Shown: in pieces, positions 48,599-57,512 of the stretch
Layout: every line of letters begins with the position of its first letter
How positions within the stretch are numbered: the stretch's first letter is position 1
From: Bacteroidia bacterium
GTDB taxonomy: Bacteria; Bacteroidota; Bacteroidia; NS11-12g; UBA9320
DNA: 61,820 nt
Direction: 5' to 3'
NCBI GenBank assembly: GCA_017857855.1
Contig: JAFMCI010000007.1
Location: 1-61,820 of the forward strand
Translations under genes and position numbers: made by a program
Notes under the pieces: generated by a model
Seen by the model: the letters and a program-made list of their open reading frames with translations, nothing else
What the model was told of the DNA's origin: nothing
The model's database searches: none

Positions 48599-51500
48599 AT
48601 GAGTAAAATACAAGAAATAATAAAAGAGTTTAAGCTCTCCACCTGGGCGGTGAATAATAAAACCAGTGTTTATGTAATCATGGGCATTATACTTATTATT
48701 GGTTTCAAGAGCTACACTACGATGCCTAAGGAAAGTTTCCCTGAGGTTAAGCAGCCCATTATATACATCAATACAGCCTACCCAGGTAACTCTCCAATTG
48801 ATATGGAGAATTTGGTAACTCGCGCTATTGAAAAAGAAATAAATACAATTACTGGCCTTAAAAAACTTACCTCTACCAGTATCCAAGATTTCTCTATTAT
48901 CATAGCGGAGTTTGAATTTTCGGTTAAAGGCGAAAAGGCGTTGTTAGAAGTAAAAGACGCTATAGATAGGGCCAAAATGGACTTACCAAATGATCTACCC
49001 GCAGATCCAAGTGTGATGGAAATGGACTTTTCACAGTTTCCTGTAATGAACGTAAATGTAAGTGGTGACTATGAAGAAGATAAGCTTAAAGAATACGCGG
49101 AATACCTACAAGAAGAGATGGAAAACCTCTCCGAAGTATCTTCTGTAGACATCTCAGGGCTAACCGATGAAGAAGTGGAAGTATCCATAGACAGAGTTAA
49201 AATGGAAGCACTAGAACTTTCCTTAAATGATGTTGAACAAGCCATACGTGGAGAAAACATTACCATGTCTGGTGGTGATATTAAAAGCATAGAAGGCAGT
49301 GATATTACCCGTCGAAACATCAGAATAGATGGGGAGTTTAAAAACTGGAGAGACATTGAAAATGTAATCGTCAAAAATGAATTTCAGAACATTGTATACC
49401 TTAGAGACATAGGCACGGTGAAATTTGGGCCCAAGGAATCTACAAGTTTTGCTCGCTTAAATGGAGAAACCGTGGTAACCCTTGACATCAAAAAGAAAAG
49501 TGGAGGAAACCTAATAGCTGCTGCAGAAAAAATTCAAGAAATAGTTAAGAAAGCGAAGCAAGACGTTTTACCAAAAGACTTGGAAGTGGTAATTACCAAT
49601 GACCAAAGTAAAATGACCAAGAACATGGTTAATAACCTGGAGAACAGCATTATCATGGGTGTGCTTTTAGTTGTTGGCGTTCTTGTTTTCTTTTTAGGCG
49701 TACGTAACTCACTTTTTGTAGGAATAGCTATTCCTTTATCCATGTTAATGGGTATTGCCATTTTAAATTATAGTGGGACTAGCTTAAATATGATGGTATT
49801 ATTCTCATTAATACTAGCATTGGGAATGTTGGTAGATAACGGAATTGTAATAGTTGAAAACGTATACCGACAATTTTCTGAAAAAGGTAAATCTAGAGAC
49901 GATGCATCTAAAGAAGGAACCGGAGAAGTGGCCACTGCGATAATAGCATCTACAGCCACTACGGTCGCAGCATTCGTTCCATTAATGTTCTGGCCAAGTT
50001 TGATGGGTGAATTCTTTAAATACCTGCCTATCACGCTTATTATAGTGCTTTCTTCATCTCTGTTTGTAGCATTGGTTGTAAATCCAGTACTTACCGCAGA
50101 TTGGATTAAGATAGGTAACGCTGAAAAATCTAAAAATGGCAAGTTTTGGGTAAGAAATGCCATTCTTCTGCTTGTAGCTGTCTTACTCTATGTCATCAAT
50201 CAAAATATCATTGGAGGACTATTTATTGCCGCAGTTGTGATTTCCATTGTCAACAGATATGTGCTTACACCAGGAGGTAATTATTTCATGGAGTACTCCA
50301 TGCCACGCATTGAAAACACCTATGCTAAATTTCTTCGCTTTGCGCTGGAAGGAAAGAAGCCTATTTTCTTTCTAATTGGCATTGTATTGTTCTTTGTATT
50401 TACTTTAGCACTTTTTGCAATAAAAACTCCCCCGGTAGTTTTCTTCCCAGACAGCGAACCTAATTATGTAAATATATATATAGAAACACCATTAGGTACA
50501 GATATAGAAAAGACAAACGAAATAACAAAAAAACTAGAACAACGCATACTACCCGTTATAGCTAAAGACAGTGCAATTGTAGAAGCGGTTCTAGCTCAAG
50601 TAGGAGAAAAAACAGCAGACCCAAATGCAGGACCACAAAGTGGGTCCTCACCTAACAAAGCACGTATAACCGTTTCTTTCTTTGAATTCGAAAAACGTGT
50701 TTTCCTGTCAGAGACTAATACCAGCGAAATTATGAAAAACATAAAAGCTGCTTGTGCCGATTTCCCTGAAGCTCAACTCACCTTTGCTAAAGACAATATG
50801 GGCCCTCCTGTAGGGAAACCTATAAATGTAGAAGTAAAAGGAGAAGACTATCTTACCCTAATAGCAGAGGTAGAAAAGATAAAAGCAAAAATGGAAGCCG
50901 AAAACTTAGATGGAGTTGACCAACTAAAAACAGACCTAGAACTAGGAAAGCCTGTACTAGAAATTAATGTGAATCAAGAAGCAGCCCGCCGTTTTGGATT
51001 GAGCACTATGCAAATAGCTGGTACCATTAGAACTGCTTTATTGGGTAAAGAAATTTCTAAATATAAAGATGGCGAGGATGATTATGAAATACAGCTTCGT
51101 TTTCAAGAAGAATACCGATACAACCTAAACAATTTAATGAACACCAGAATCACGTTTAGGAATATGGCCACCGGCAAAATAAGTCAAGTACCTATAAGTG
51201 CAGTAGCAGATGTTTCATATAATTCTACCTATGGTTCTGTAAAACGAAAAGATCTAGACCGTGTGATTACCATCTATTCTGAGGTAGAGGAAGGGAAAAA
51301 TGCCAATGCCTTGGTTGCTCGATTTAAAGAACTTTTGGCAGACCACGAAATGAAGCAGGGATACGAATTTAGCTTTACTGGAGAACAGCAAGAGCAAGAT
51401 GAATCAATGGCCTTTTTGGGCGGAGCAATGATGTTAGCTATGTTTTTAATATTTCTAATTATCGTGACCCAATTTAACTCGATTGGCGGTCCTTTTATTA

Positions 51501-52027
51501 TCATGCTTTCTGTCGTATTCAGCACCATTGGAGTATTCCTAGGTTTTTCACTAACCGGGACAACTTTCTCGATTATGATGACGGGTATCGGGATTATCTC
51601 GCTAGCGGGGATTGTGGTAAATAATGCCATTGTTTTAATCGATTATACCAACCTACTTAGAGAACGAAAAAGAGGTGAACAAGGACTAGACAGTAACGAT
51701 AGGCTTACTCTCCCCGAAATTGTTGATACTATTGTAGAGTCAGGTCAAACCAGATTAAGACCTGTATTACTTACAGCTATCACTACAGTTTTAGGTCTAT
51801 TCCCTCTTGCAGTAGGTTTCAATGTCAACTTCGCTCGTTTACTTAGAGAAGGTAATGCTGAATTATATTGGGGAGGCCAAAATGCATCATTCTGGGGTCC
51901 TATGGCATGGGCTGTAATATACGGTTTGATATTTGCTACATTCTTAACCCTTGTAATTGTTCCTGTAATGTATTTTTTAAGTGATAAGTTAGGAATTTGG
52001 ATAAAGTCTAAATTCCAAAATAACTAA
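48599..52027 (+). CDS. RND-family multidrug efflux permease (AcrB-type)
   Basis: A 1142-residue proton-driven inner-membrane pump, slightly longer than AcrB (1049). Each half has the RND pattern: one helix, a large periplasmic porter domain, then six helices. 'MPKESFPEVKQPIIYINTAYPGNSP' region and 'ITVSFFEFEKR' mark the porter repeats. The proton-relay site in TM4 reads 'GMLVDNGIVIVENVYRQ', so only one Asp of the AcrB Asp-Asp pair is kept, and TM10 has 'IVVNNAIVLIDYTN' where AcrB has Lys. This fits a non-AcrB RND subgroup. Last gene of the TetR-TolC-adaptor-pump operon, with a terminator after it. Confidence 0.95.
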   Translation: MSKIQEIIKEFKLSTWAVNNKTSVYVIMGIILIIGFKSYTTMPKESFPEVKQPIIYINTAYPGNSPIDMENLVTRAIEKEINTITGLKKLTSTSIQDFSIIIAEFEFSVKGEKALLEVKDAIDRAKMDLPNDLPADPSVMEMDFSQFPVMNVNVSGDYEEDKLKEYAEYLQEEMENLSEVSSVDISGLTDEEVEVSIDRVKMEALELSLNDVEQAIRGENITMSGGDIKSIEGSDITRRNIRIDGEFKNWRDIENVIVKNEFQNIVYLRDIGTVKFGPKESTSFARLNGETVVTLDIKKKSGGNLIAAAEKIQEIVKKAKQDVLPKDLEVVITNDQSKMTKNMVNNLENSIIMGVLLVVGVLVFFLGVRNSLFVGIAIPLSMLMGIAILNYSGTSLNMMVLFSLILALGMLVDNGIVIVENVYRQFSEKGKSRDDASKEGTGEVATAIIASTATTVAAFVPLMFWPSLMGEFFKYLPITLIIVLSSSLFVALVVNPVLTADWIKIGNAEKSKNGKFWVRNAILLLVAVLLYVINQNIIGGLFIAAVVISIVNRYVLTPGGNYFMEYSMPRIENTYAKFLRFALEGKKPIFFLIGIVLFFVFTLALFAIKTPPVVFFPDSEPNYVNIYIETPLGTDIEKTNEITKKLEQRILPVIAKDSAIVEAVLAQVGEKTADPNAGPQSGSSPNKARITVSFFEFEKRVFLSETNTSEIMKNIKAACADFPEAQLTFAKDNMGPPVGKPINVEVKGEDYLTLIAEVEKIKAKMEAENLDGVDQLKTDLELGKPVLEINVNQEAARRFGLSTMQIAGTIRTALLGKEISKYKDGEDDYEIQLRFQEEYRYNLNNLMNTRITFRNMATGKISQVPISAVADVSYNSTYGSVKRKDLDRVITIYSEVEEGKNANALVARFKELLADHEMKQGYEFSFTGEQQEQDESMAFLGGAMMLAMFLIFLIIVTQFNSIGGPFIIMLSVVFSTIGVFLGFSLTGTTFSIMMTGIGIISLAGIVVNNAIVLIDYTNLLRERKRGEQGLDSNDRLTLPEIVDTIVESGQTRLRPVLLTAITTVLGLFPLAVGFNVNFARLLREGNAELYWGGQNASFWGPMAWAVIYGLIFATFLTLVIVPVMYFLSDKLGIWIKSKFQNN

Positions 52028-52126
52028 AAAATGAAGGACTATTAGGTCGTGTATGCAAACTAAATTAGTTCCTTTGAATCACAAAAGAACTCAAACTATG
52101 GTTTTTTAGTTTTTGGTTAGACTAAG

Positions 52127-52156
52127 CCCCTATTGCGCAAGAAATAGGGGTTTTTT
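52127..52156 (+). terminator. Terminator after the efflux operon
   Basis: An 8-base stem, CCCCTATT (52127-52134) with AATAGGGG (52143-52150), an 8-base loop, then six T (52151-52156). It lies 99 bases after the pump stop codon. Confidence 0.85.
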
Positions 52157-52191
52157 ATTGAATAGAATCTATCTTTGATTCTATATCTATT

Positions 52192-52656
52192 ATGAGCCAT
52201 CAATTGAATTGGGAGATAAACACTTTGCATGACCTATCCGTCACAGATTATCATCACTTACTCGCATTAAGAGCTTCTATTTTTATAGTAGAACAAAACT
52301 GCCCCTACCAAGATATAGATGATAAAGACTTATCTGCCTTTCATGTTTATGGGAAAATAGACCAAAATATAGTCGCAGTATGCCGGATTTTACCTCCAGG
52401 TATTTCATATGCAGAAATATCCATAGGTCGCGTCGCTGTATCCATGGGCTACCGTGGGACCAACGTTGGCAACGACCTCATGCATCAAACTATTTATTTT
52501 ATAGAAAACCGATGGGGTGAAAAAGACATTCGAATTTCAGCACAACAACATCTAACCTCTTTTTATGGTCGATTTGGTTTTATTCAAGTATCCGAAATGT
52601 ATTTAGAAGACGATATTCCCCATGTAGAGATGCTCAGAACCACTAAAAATCAGTAG
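52192..52656 (+). CDS. ElaA-type GNAT acetyltransferase
   Basis: A 154-residue GNAT protein close to E. coli ElaA in length and phrases: 'LLALRASIFIVEQNCPYQDID', 'CRILPPGISYAEISIGRVAVS' and 'GYRGTNVGNDLMHQTI' (the acetyl-CoA loop), then 'ISAQQHLTSFYGRFGFIQVSEMYLEDDIPHVEM' region. Substrate of ElaA is unknown; it may acetylate an amine on a small molecule or protein. The gene follows the efflux terminator with a TATCTTTG box at 52170-52177 and stands alone. Confidence 0.93.
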   Translation: MSHQLNWEINTLHDLSVTDYHHLLALRASIFIVEQNCPYQDIDDKDLSAFHVYGKIDQNIVAVCRILPPGISYAEISIGRVAVSMGYRGTNVGNDLMHQTIYFIENRWGEKDIRISAQQHLTSFYGRFGFIQVSEMYLEDDIPHVEMLRTTKNQ

Positions 52657-52743
52657 CTATCTTTTATTAATTCTAATTATCTCACTAAAGACTAAAATCC
52701 GGAGCTCACTTCTTCATCAAACAAAAAAATTATCTTCGCCCCA

Positions 52744-53814
52744 ATGAGAAAAGAAAGTAAAAAATTCCTGAGAGATTATCTAAATGCCAACTCTCCTACT
52801 GGTTTTGAAACTGCAGGTCAGAAAATATGGCTTGAATATATGAAGCAATATATAGATGAGTACGAAGTAGATGTATATGGTTCAGTTGTAGGCGTAATTA
52901 ACCCCGGACAAAAATACAAAGTGGTTATTGAAGCTCATGCTGACGAGATAGCTTGGTTTGTAAATTATATAGATGACAAAGGCTATATATATGTGATTCG
53001 AAACGGCGGAAGCGATCATCAAATTGCACCCAGCATGCGCGTTCACTTGCATACACCAAAAGGAAAAGTAGATGGTATTTTTGGCTGGCCAGCTATACAC
53101 GTACGTAATAAAGACAGAGAACCTTCGCCGTCATTAGCTAATCTAACAATAGACGTGGGCGCTGCCGATAAAAAAGAAGTTCTAGCTATGGGTATAGACG
53201 TAGGAACTGTGGTAACCTTTGATGCCGAGATGATGGAGCTTAATAAAAAATATGTAGTGGCTCGTGCGATAGACAATCGAGGCGGGGGTTTTATGATTGC
53301 AGAAGTTGCTCGATTATTAAAAGAAAACAAGATAAAATTACCCTATACATTGTACGTAGTAAATGCCGTGCAAGAGGAAATAGGTTTGCGAGGAGCTGAA
53401 ATGATCAGTAGAAGATTAAAACCAGACGTAGCAATCGTAACAGATGTAACTCACGACACACATAGTCCAATGTATGATAAAAAAACACAAGGAGATACTA
53501 AATGTGGTGGCGGGCCTGCAGTAACTACAGGCCCGGCTGTTCAAAACAATCTCCTAAAAATGATTATAGATGTAGCTAACGAAAACAAAATTGCCATTCA
53601 ACGACAAGCCGCTAGTAGAAGTACCGGCACTGATACGGATGCATTTGCATATAGTGATATAGGTGTAGCGAGCGCACTTATATCTTTACCACTTAAGTAT
53701 ATGCATACTACCGTTGAAACCGTAGCATACTCAGATATAGAAGATTGCATTCAACTAATGTACCACACACTTTGTCAGCTGCAAGCTGGACACGATTTTC
53801 GATATTTCAAGTAA
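52744..53814 (+). CDS. M42-family aminopeptidase
   Basis: A 356-residue M42 metallopeptidase (glutamyl/lysyl aminopeptidase type, often mislabelled endoglucanase). Dinuclear metal site residues are seen in 'KVVIEAHADEIAWFVNYI' (His and Asp), 'RAIDNRGGGFMIAEV' (bridging Asp), 'NAVQEEIGLRGAEMI' (catalytic and metal Glu), 'AIVTDVTHDTHSPM' (Asp) and 'LPLKYMHTTVETV' (His). It trims peptides in the cytoplasm, probably as a dodecamer. It ends at a strong terminator. A TATCTTCG element lies 5 bases before the ATG, so a leaderless message is possible. Confidence 0.95.
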   Translation: MRKESKKFLRDYLNANSPTGFETAGQKIWLEYMKQYIDEYEVDVYGSVVGVINPGQKYKVVIEAHADEIAWFVNYIDDKGYIYVIRNGGSDHQIAPSMRVHLHTPKGKVDGIFGWPAIHVRNKDREPSPSLANLTIDVGAADKKEVLAMGIDVGTVVTFDAEMMELNKKYVVARAIDNRGGGFMIAEVARLLKENKIKLPYTLYVVNAVQEEIGLRGAEMISRRLKPDVAIVTDVTHDTHSPMYDKKTQGDTKCGGGPAVTTGPAVQNNLLKMIIDVANENKIAIQRQAASRSTGTDTDAFAYSDIGVASALISLPLKYMHTTVETVAYSDIEDCIQLMYHTLCQLQAGHDFRYFK

Positions 53815-53831
53815 AATCTAGTGATTTAAAT

Positions 53832-53859
53832 AAAAAGGCTTCCAATTGGAAGCCTTTTT
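53832..53859 (+). terminator. Terminator after the M42 gene
   Basis: A perfect 12-base stem, AAAAAGGCTTCC (53832-53843) with GGAAGCCTTTTT (53848-53859), loop AATT, 18 bases after the stop. The A and T runs let it work in both directions. Confidence 0.9.
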
Positions 53860-53948
53860 TAGTAGTGCTTACTAATAGACACTTAGCGATTCGTGCTGTT
53901 CAAATCCAAAATAAAAGTGTACATTGGGTATATAATAAGGTAAACGCT

Positions 53949-54314
53949 ATGCACAAAACTAATTCATACAGCACTGAGATACTGCTATTACTTAAGTCAG
54001 ATTGCTCAAAATCAAAAAAAGTATTTGCCTATGCAAAAAGCATAAGTAACCAAGTAAATGTAATAGACTTACTTAAGACCAAAAGCACTGGGACCATATG
54101 GCAAAATATTCTATCTAAACTAGATATGTCACCTAAAGAACTATTAGATAAGTCAAGTCCATACTATCAAGCGAATATAAGAGGACGCGATTTTGAAGAA
54201 AGAGATTGGACCATTTTACTAATGAATAATCCAAGTTTAATAAGGGGGCCTATCGTGATAAAAGGAAATAAAGCTAGGCTAATAGACAATCCTACAGATA
54301 TTTATAAAATGTAA
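53949..54314 (+). CDS. ArsC/Spx-like thioredoxin-fold protein
   Basis: A 121-residue protein of the ArsC family. I start it at the ATG 53949 ('MHKTNSYSTEILLLLKSDC'); the frame is open further upstream, through the M42 terminator, but nothing supports using it. The catalytic Cys19 lies in 'SDCSKSKKVFAYA', equivalent to ArsC Cys12. The C-terminal block 'NPSLIRGPIVIKGNKARLIDNP' holds the ArsC Arg94 and Arg107 equivalents. In 'LDMSPKELLDKSSPYY' the usual third Arg is Lys. No ars genes are nearby, so arsenate reduction is doubtful; an Spx-like or thiol role is possible. Confidence 0.78.
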   Translation: MHKTNSYSTEILLLLKSDCSKSKKVFAYAKSISNQVNVIDLLKTKSTGTIWQNILSKLDMSPKELLDKSSPYYQANIRGRDFEERDWTILLMNNPSLIRGPIVIKGNKARLIDNPTDIYKM

Positions 54315-54421
54315 GAAACCCAGCAATCTACTTTTATCACATACGAATAATTTGGATAACTATTTATGAACTATGCCTTGTTGCAAAGTTCTTACTTTAG
54401 TCCACCTTTGCAGTATTCAAC

Positions 54422-55333
54422 ATGAATTTTAAAAAATACACGACTTGGGGTCTTGCCATAAATCTTTTACTAATTACAAGTACATCTGTTGCACAAACCT
54501 ACAAAAGCTCAAGCTGGTCAACCAATTTTTATCTTGGCGGGAGCAACTTGCTAGGGGATTTGGGAGGGAGTCGATTTATAGGGAATAGAGGGGTTTTTGA
54601 TTATAATATAAGAGCTAATCGAATGGCACTAGGAACTGGCTTAACTATGAACACAGGTGCTTTTTCAGTTGGACTTAATGTTCTAGGCACCCGATTAGTT
54701 AGCAATGACGCCTATTCTCGTCAAAATTTCCAGGTTGCTCGTAATTTAAATGTGAGAACTAACCTCGTCGAAGTAAGTATATTAGGGGAAATAAGACCAT
54801 TTAGCAGATCTGCGGGTTTTAATCGATTTTATGTTTATTCAGGTATAGGTGGTATTTATTTTAAACCTATGAGTAAGCTAAATGATGAATGGTATGATTT
54901 AAGAAAAGCAGGAACAGAAGGCCAATATTTGGAAAATGGGCCAGGACCTTATAGTGAAATAGACATCGTAATCCCATACGGCATTGGATATAAATTTAGA
55001 CTTGCCAAAAGCACTTCATTACTCCTTGATTTGGGTTTTAGAAAAACTTTTACGGATTATCTGGATGATGTAAGTACTGTATATGCAGACCCTGCACAAC
55101 TGAATGCAGCTCAACCCAATATTCCTGTATCACAACTTGCCGATAAATCTGAGGTACCTAACGCCATAGGTTATGAGCGTGGTAATCCTAAAAATGATGA
55201 TCAGTATTTTATTATCGGATTAAAATTTGAGTATATCCTAGGAGGAAAATCTGGAGATGGATGTTATTACAACCGCAATCCTCCCAAAACCAGAAGCACA
55301 CGAATAAATCAACGCAAAATGTTTACCCGTTAG
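54422..55333 (+). CDS. DUF6089-like outer-membrane beta-barrel protein
   Basis: A 303-residue exported protein. Signal peptide 1-24 ('LAINLLLITSTSVAQ'), then 'STNFYLGGSNLLGDLGGS', the usual start of DUF6089-type barrels of Bacteroidota. Alternating strands follow ('ALGTGLTMNTGAFSVGLNVLG', 'VEVSILGEIRPFSR', 'SLLLDLGFRKTFTDYLDDV'). The barrel ends 'YFIIGLKFEYIL' and has a basic tail with 'RSTRINQRKMFTR'. Function unknown. It converges on pth with a 6-base gap. Confidence 0.8.
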   Translation: MNFKKYTTWGLAINLLLITSTSVAQTYKSSSWSTNFYLGGSNLLGDLGGSRFIGNRGVFDYNIRANRMALGTGLTMNTGAFSVGLNVLGTRLVSNDAYSRQNFQVARNLNVRTNLVEVSILGEIRPFSRSAGFNRFYVYSGIGGIYFKPMSKLNDEWYDLRKAGTEGQYLENGPGPYSEIDIVIPYGIGYKFRLAKSTSLLLDLGFRKTFTDYLDDVSTVYADPAQLNAAQPNIPVSQLADKSEVPNAIGYERGNPKNDDQYFIIGLKFEYILGGKSGDGCYYNRNPPKTRSTRINQRKMFTR

Positions 55334-55339
55334 GTTTGT

Positions 55340-55945
55340 CTAACCGCTAAATTCGTTCATTGCACCATTTAGCCCTTTTATAATCCAAGCTTCTATAGCT
55401 AAACACGTCCGGTCTTTTTGCAAGGCTACCTCTATTGCCTCGCTCTCTCCCCACTGCCCGAGTACAAATTCTACTTGTCGCCCTTTGGGGTAATCATTTC
55501 CTGCCCCAAAACGAATTCTATCATAGCTATCTGTGCCTAACTGAGCTTCTATATCCTTTAAACCATTATGCCCGCCAGGACTGCCTTTACCTCGTATTCT
55601 AAGTTTTCCTACATCTATGGATATATCATCAGTAATAATCAAAAGATTCTTAGGGCTTATACTTTCAGAGCTTATCCAATGTTTTACAGCCTTCCCGCTT
55701 AAGTTCATGTAAGTAGTTGGCTTTATACAAACTATTTGTTTCCCTCGAAATTTAAATCTTGCGACAAAAGCATGCCTGCCAGTCTCCCATTCTGCACCAT
55801 ATGAAGCCACCCATTGATCCAATACATCGAAACCAATGTTATGTCGGGTATTCGCATATTCTGCACCTATATTTCCTAAACCTGCTATTAAAAATTTCAT
55901 TTCATCTACTTCTTTTGAGTTGAATAAAGACTTCCAATTCCACAT
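55340..55945 (-). CDS. pth: Peptidyl-tRNA hydrolase
   Basis: A 201-residue Pth that frees tRNA from stalled peptidyl-tRNA. The core begins 'MKFLIAGLGNIGAEYANTRHNIGFDVL' region with the catalytic His in 'TRHNIGFD', the Asp in 'LLIITDDISIDVGKLRIR' and 'GSPGGHNGLKDIEAQLG'. I keep the upstream ATG at 55945, which adds 15 residues ('MWNWKSLFNSKEVDE'), because it overlaps the stop of the permease gene by one base (TAATG). The shorter start at 55900 is also possible. Confidence 0.95.
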   Translation of the reverse strand: MWNWKSLFNSKEVDEMKFLIAGLGNIGAEYANTRHNIGFDVLDQWVASYGAEWETGRHAFVARFKFRGKQIVCIKPTTYMNLSGKAVKHWISSESISPKNLLIITDDISIDVGKLRIRGKGSPGGHNGLKDIEAQLGTDSYDRIRFGAGNDYPKGRQVEFVLGQWGESEAIEVALQKDRTCLAIEAWIIKGLNGAMNEFSG

Positions 55946-57159
55946 TAATTAATTTTATTGATATGAGTCATTGCCGCTTTATGGGCAGGATAAAGCGATA
56001 TTAAATACCCTAAAGTACTGACGGTACCAAAGGTGAGTAAAATATCTGTCCAGATAAGTTTAACAGGATACGCATCGACGATGGCATTTTCTAGCTGTAA
56101 CCACCCAAACTGTTCTTGACAAATGACCAAAATACTTGCTAAAATAATACCGACTCCTCCACCTAAGATAGCAATATAGCTTCCTTGCCACAAGAAAACA
56201 TTGCGGATTGTGTGTTCTTGAATACCCATACTTTTTAAGATCCCAATATCCTTTTTCTTATCCAACACTAGCATAATCAATGACCCAAAAATATTAAATG
56301 AAGATATCACCAATACGAGTGCAAGAATGGCAAAAGTGAACCATTTTTCGCTACTCACTATTTTGTAAATCATCTCATTTAACTCTCGTCGTGTTTTGAC
56401 AACCCATTTGTTACCGAGTGTATTTTCAAGTTCCTTTTTTACTTCACTTGCATCTGCACCATTTTTTAAGGATAACTCTAGAGAACTAATAGCTCCCGGA
56501 TAAGTCAATAGTTTTTGAGCAAAGGCTAAGGATGTAATGAAAGTTTCATTGTCTTTTTCTTCATTAACCGTAAAAATACCACTTGCTCTTAAGTAACCCG
56601 CACTTAATGATGCCATAGGATTCAGCGCGTTATAGTCAACATCCCTTCGTGGAACAAAAATTGTAACCAGCTCAGGACTGCCTGGAAAAAGATTTAGCTT
56701 ACGGGATAATCCTCCACCAAAAACACCATAATACTGTGAAGAATCGCCTAAATTATAATTTCCTAAAATTATCAATGAATCTAATTTAGCAGATTCAAAA
56801 TTTTCACTAACTCCCTTTATTCTTCCAATCTCTTGATGTTGATTGTATTTAACAACCACCTTTTCTTCCAAAGCTTGAGCCACATTTTGAACATTTTTAT
56901 GTGACGTTAACTTTGTCTTTATTTCTTGGTTGTAGTAAAATATTTTTTGTCCACTAGATGTAATTGTTATCTCAGGATCATACTTATTGATAGTGAGTTC
57001 CAGAATCTTTTCAAATCCGTTGAGCGTAGATAAAATCACAATCATTGCGAAGGCACCTACTCCAAATCCCAGCATTGCAATACCTGTAATTACATTAATG
57101 GCATTCACTTTTTTCTTAGAAAAAAGATACCTGAATGCTATAAAAAGAGGAAGTCTCAC
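55945..57159 (-). CDS. LolC/LolE-like FtsX-type permease
   Basis: A 404-residue FtsX/MacB-fold permease: one N-terminal helix ('AINVITGIAMLGFGVGAFAMIVIL'), a periplasmic domain (about 50-265), then three helices ('FAILALVLVISSFNIFGSLIM', 'GSYIAILGGGVGIILASIL', 'ILLTFGTVSTLGYLISLYP'). 'DKKKDIGILKSMGIQEHTI' is the coupling-helix region typical of LolC/LolE. With an ATPase encoded elsewhere it should release lipoproteins from the inner membrane. It overlaps rbfA by 4 bases and pth by one base, forming a tight rbfA-permease-pth unit. Confidence 0.9.
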   Translation of the reverse strand: MRLPLFIAFRYLFSKKKVNAINVITGIAMLGFGVGAFAMIVILSTLNGFEKILELTINKYDPEITITSSGQKIFYYNQEIKTKLTSHKNVQNVAQALEEKVVVKYNQHQEIGRIKGVSENFESAKLDSLIILGNYNLGDSSQYYGVFGGGLSRKLNLFPGSPELVTIFVPRRDVDYNALNPMASLSAGYLRASGIFTVNEEKDNETFITSLAFAQKLLTYPGAISSLELSLKNGADASEVKKELENTLGNKWVVKTRRELNEMIYKIVSSEKWFTFAILALVLVISSFNIFGSLIMLVLDKKKDIGILKSMGIQEHTIRNVFLWQGSYIAILGGGVGIILASILVICQEQFGWLQLENAIVDAYPVKLIWTDILLTFGTVSTLGYLISLYPAHKAAMTHINKIN

Positions 57160-57509
57160 TCCTCTCCTAAATCAAGATTATCTAAGATTTTATTGATACG
57201 TTGAGCGTAGTCTAAAGTACTATCTAAGTAGAAATTAAGTTCTGGTATTTTACGAATACGCTTACCAATGACCGTGGCTAACTCCCTTCTTATTTCTTTA
57301 TTATGAAATTCGATAGTTCTTAGACTAACCTCTCTATCCTTTGAGCCTAAGACACTTATGTAAATCTTAGCTAAGCCTAAGTCTGCTGTTGCTACTACTT
57401 CCACTACAGTAATGAGTTCTCCTGGAAGAATCTTACTACCGTAACGAGATAAAATAGGAGCTAAATCTCGTTGGATGGAACGTGATATCTTCTCGGTGCG
57501 TATGCTCAT
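57156..57509 (-). CDS. rbfA: Ribosome-binding factor A
   Basis: A 117-residue RbfA that aids 16S rRNA 5'-end maturation and 30S assembly. It is a KH-fold protein with the typical phrases 'RTEKISRSIQRDLAPILSR', 'ITVVEVVATADLGLAKIYISVL' and 'IPELNFYLDSTLDYAQRINKIL'. Length is normal. It lies 3 bases after the coiled-coil protein gene and overlaps the permease start by 4, so it is within one operon. Confidence 0.95.
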   Translation of the reverse strand: MSIRTEKISRSIQRDLAPILSRYGSKILPGELITVVEVVATADLGLAKIYISVLGSKDREVSLRTIEFHNKEIRRELATVIGKRIRKIPELNFYLDSTLDYAQRINKILDNLDLGEE

Positions 57510-57512
57510 TTA

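Noticed and set aside
49069-51630. Long open frames on the minus strand inside the RND pump gene
   Set aside because: They mirror the sense codon pattern, have low-complexity Ser/Thr/Ile-rich sequence and no recognisable start or domain.
53745-53948. Upstream extension of the ArsC-like frame to 53745
   Set aside because: It overlaps the end of the M42 gene and reads through its terminator hairpin; the composition is not protein-like and the ATG at 53949 gives the family start.
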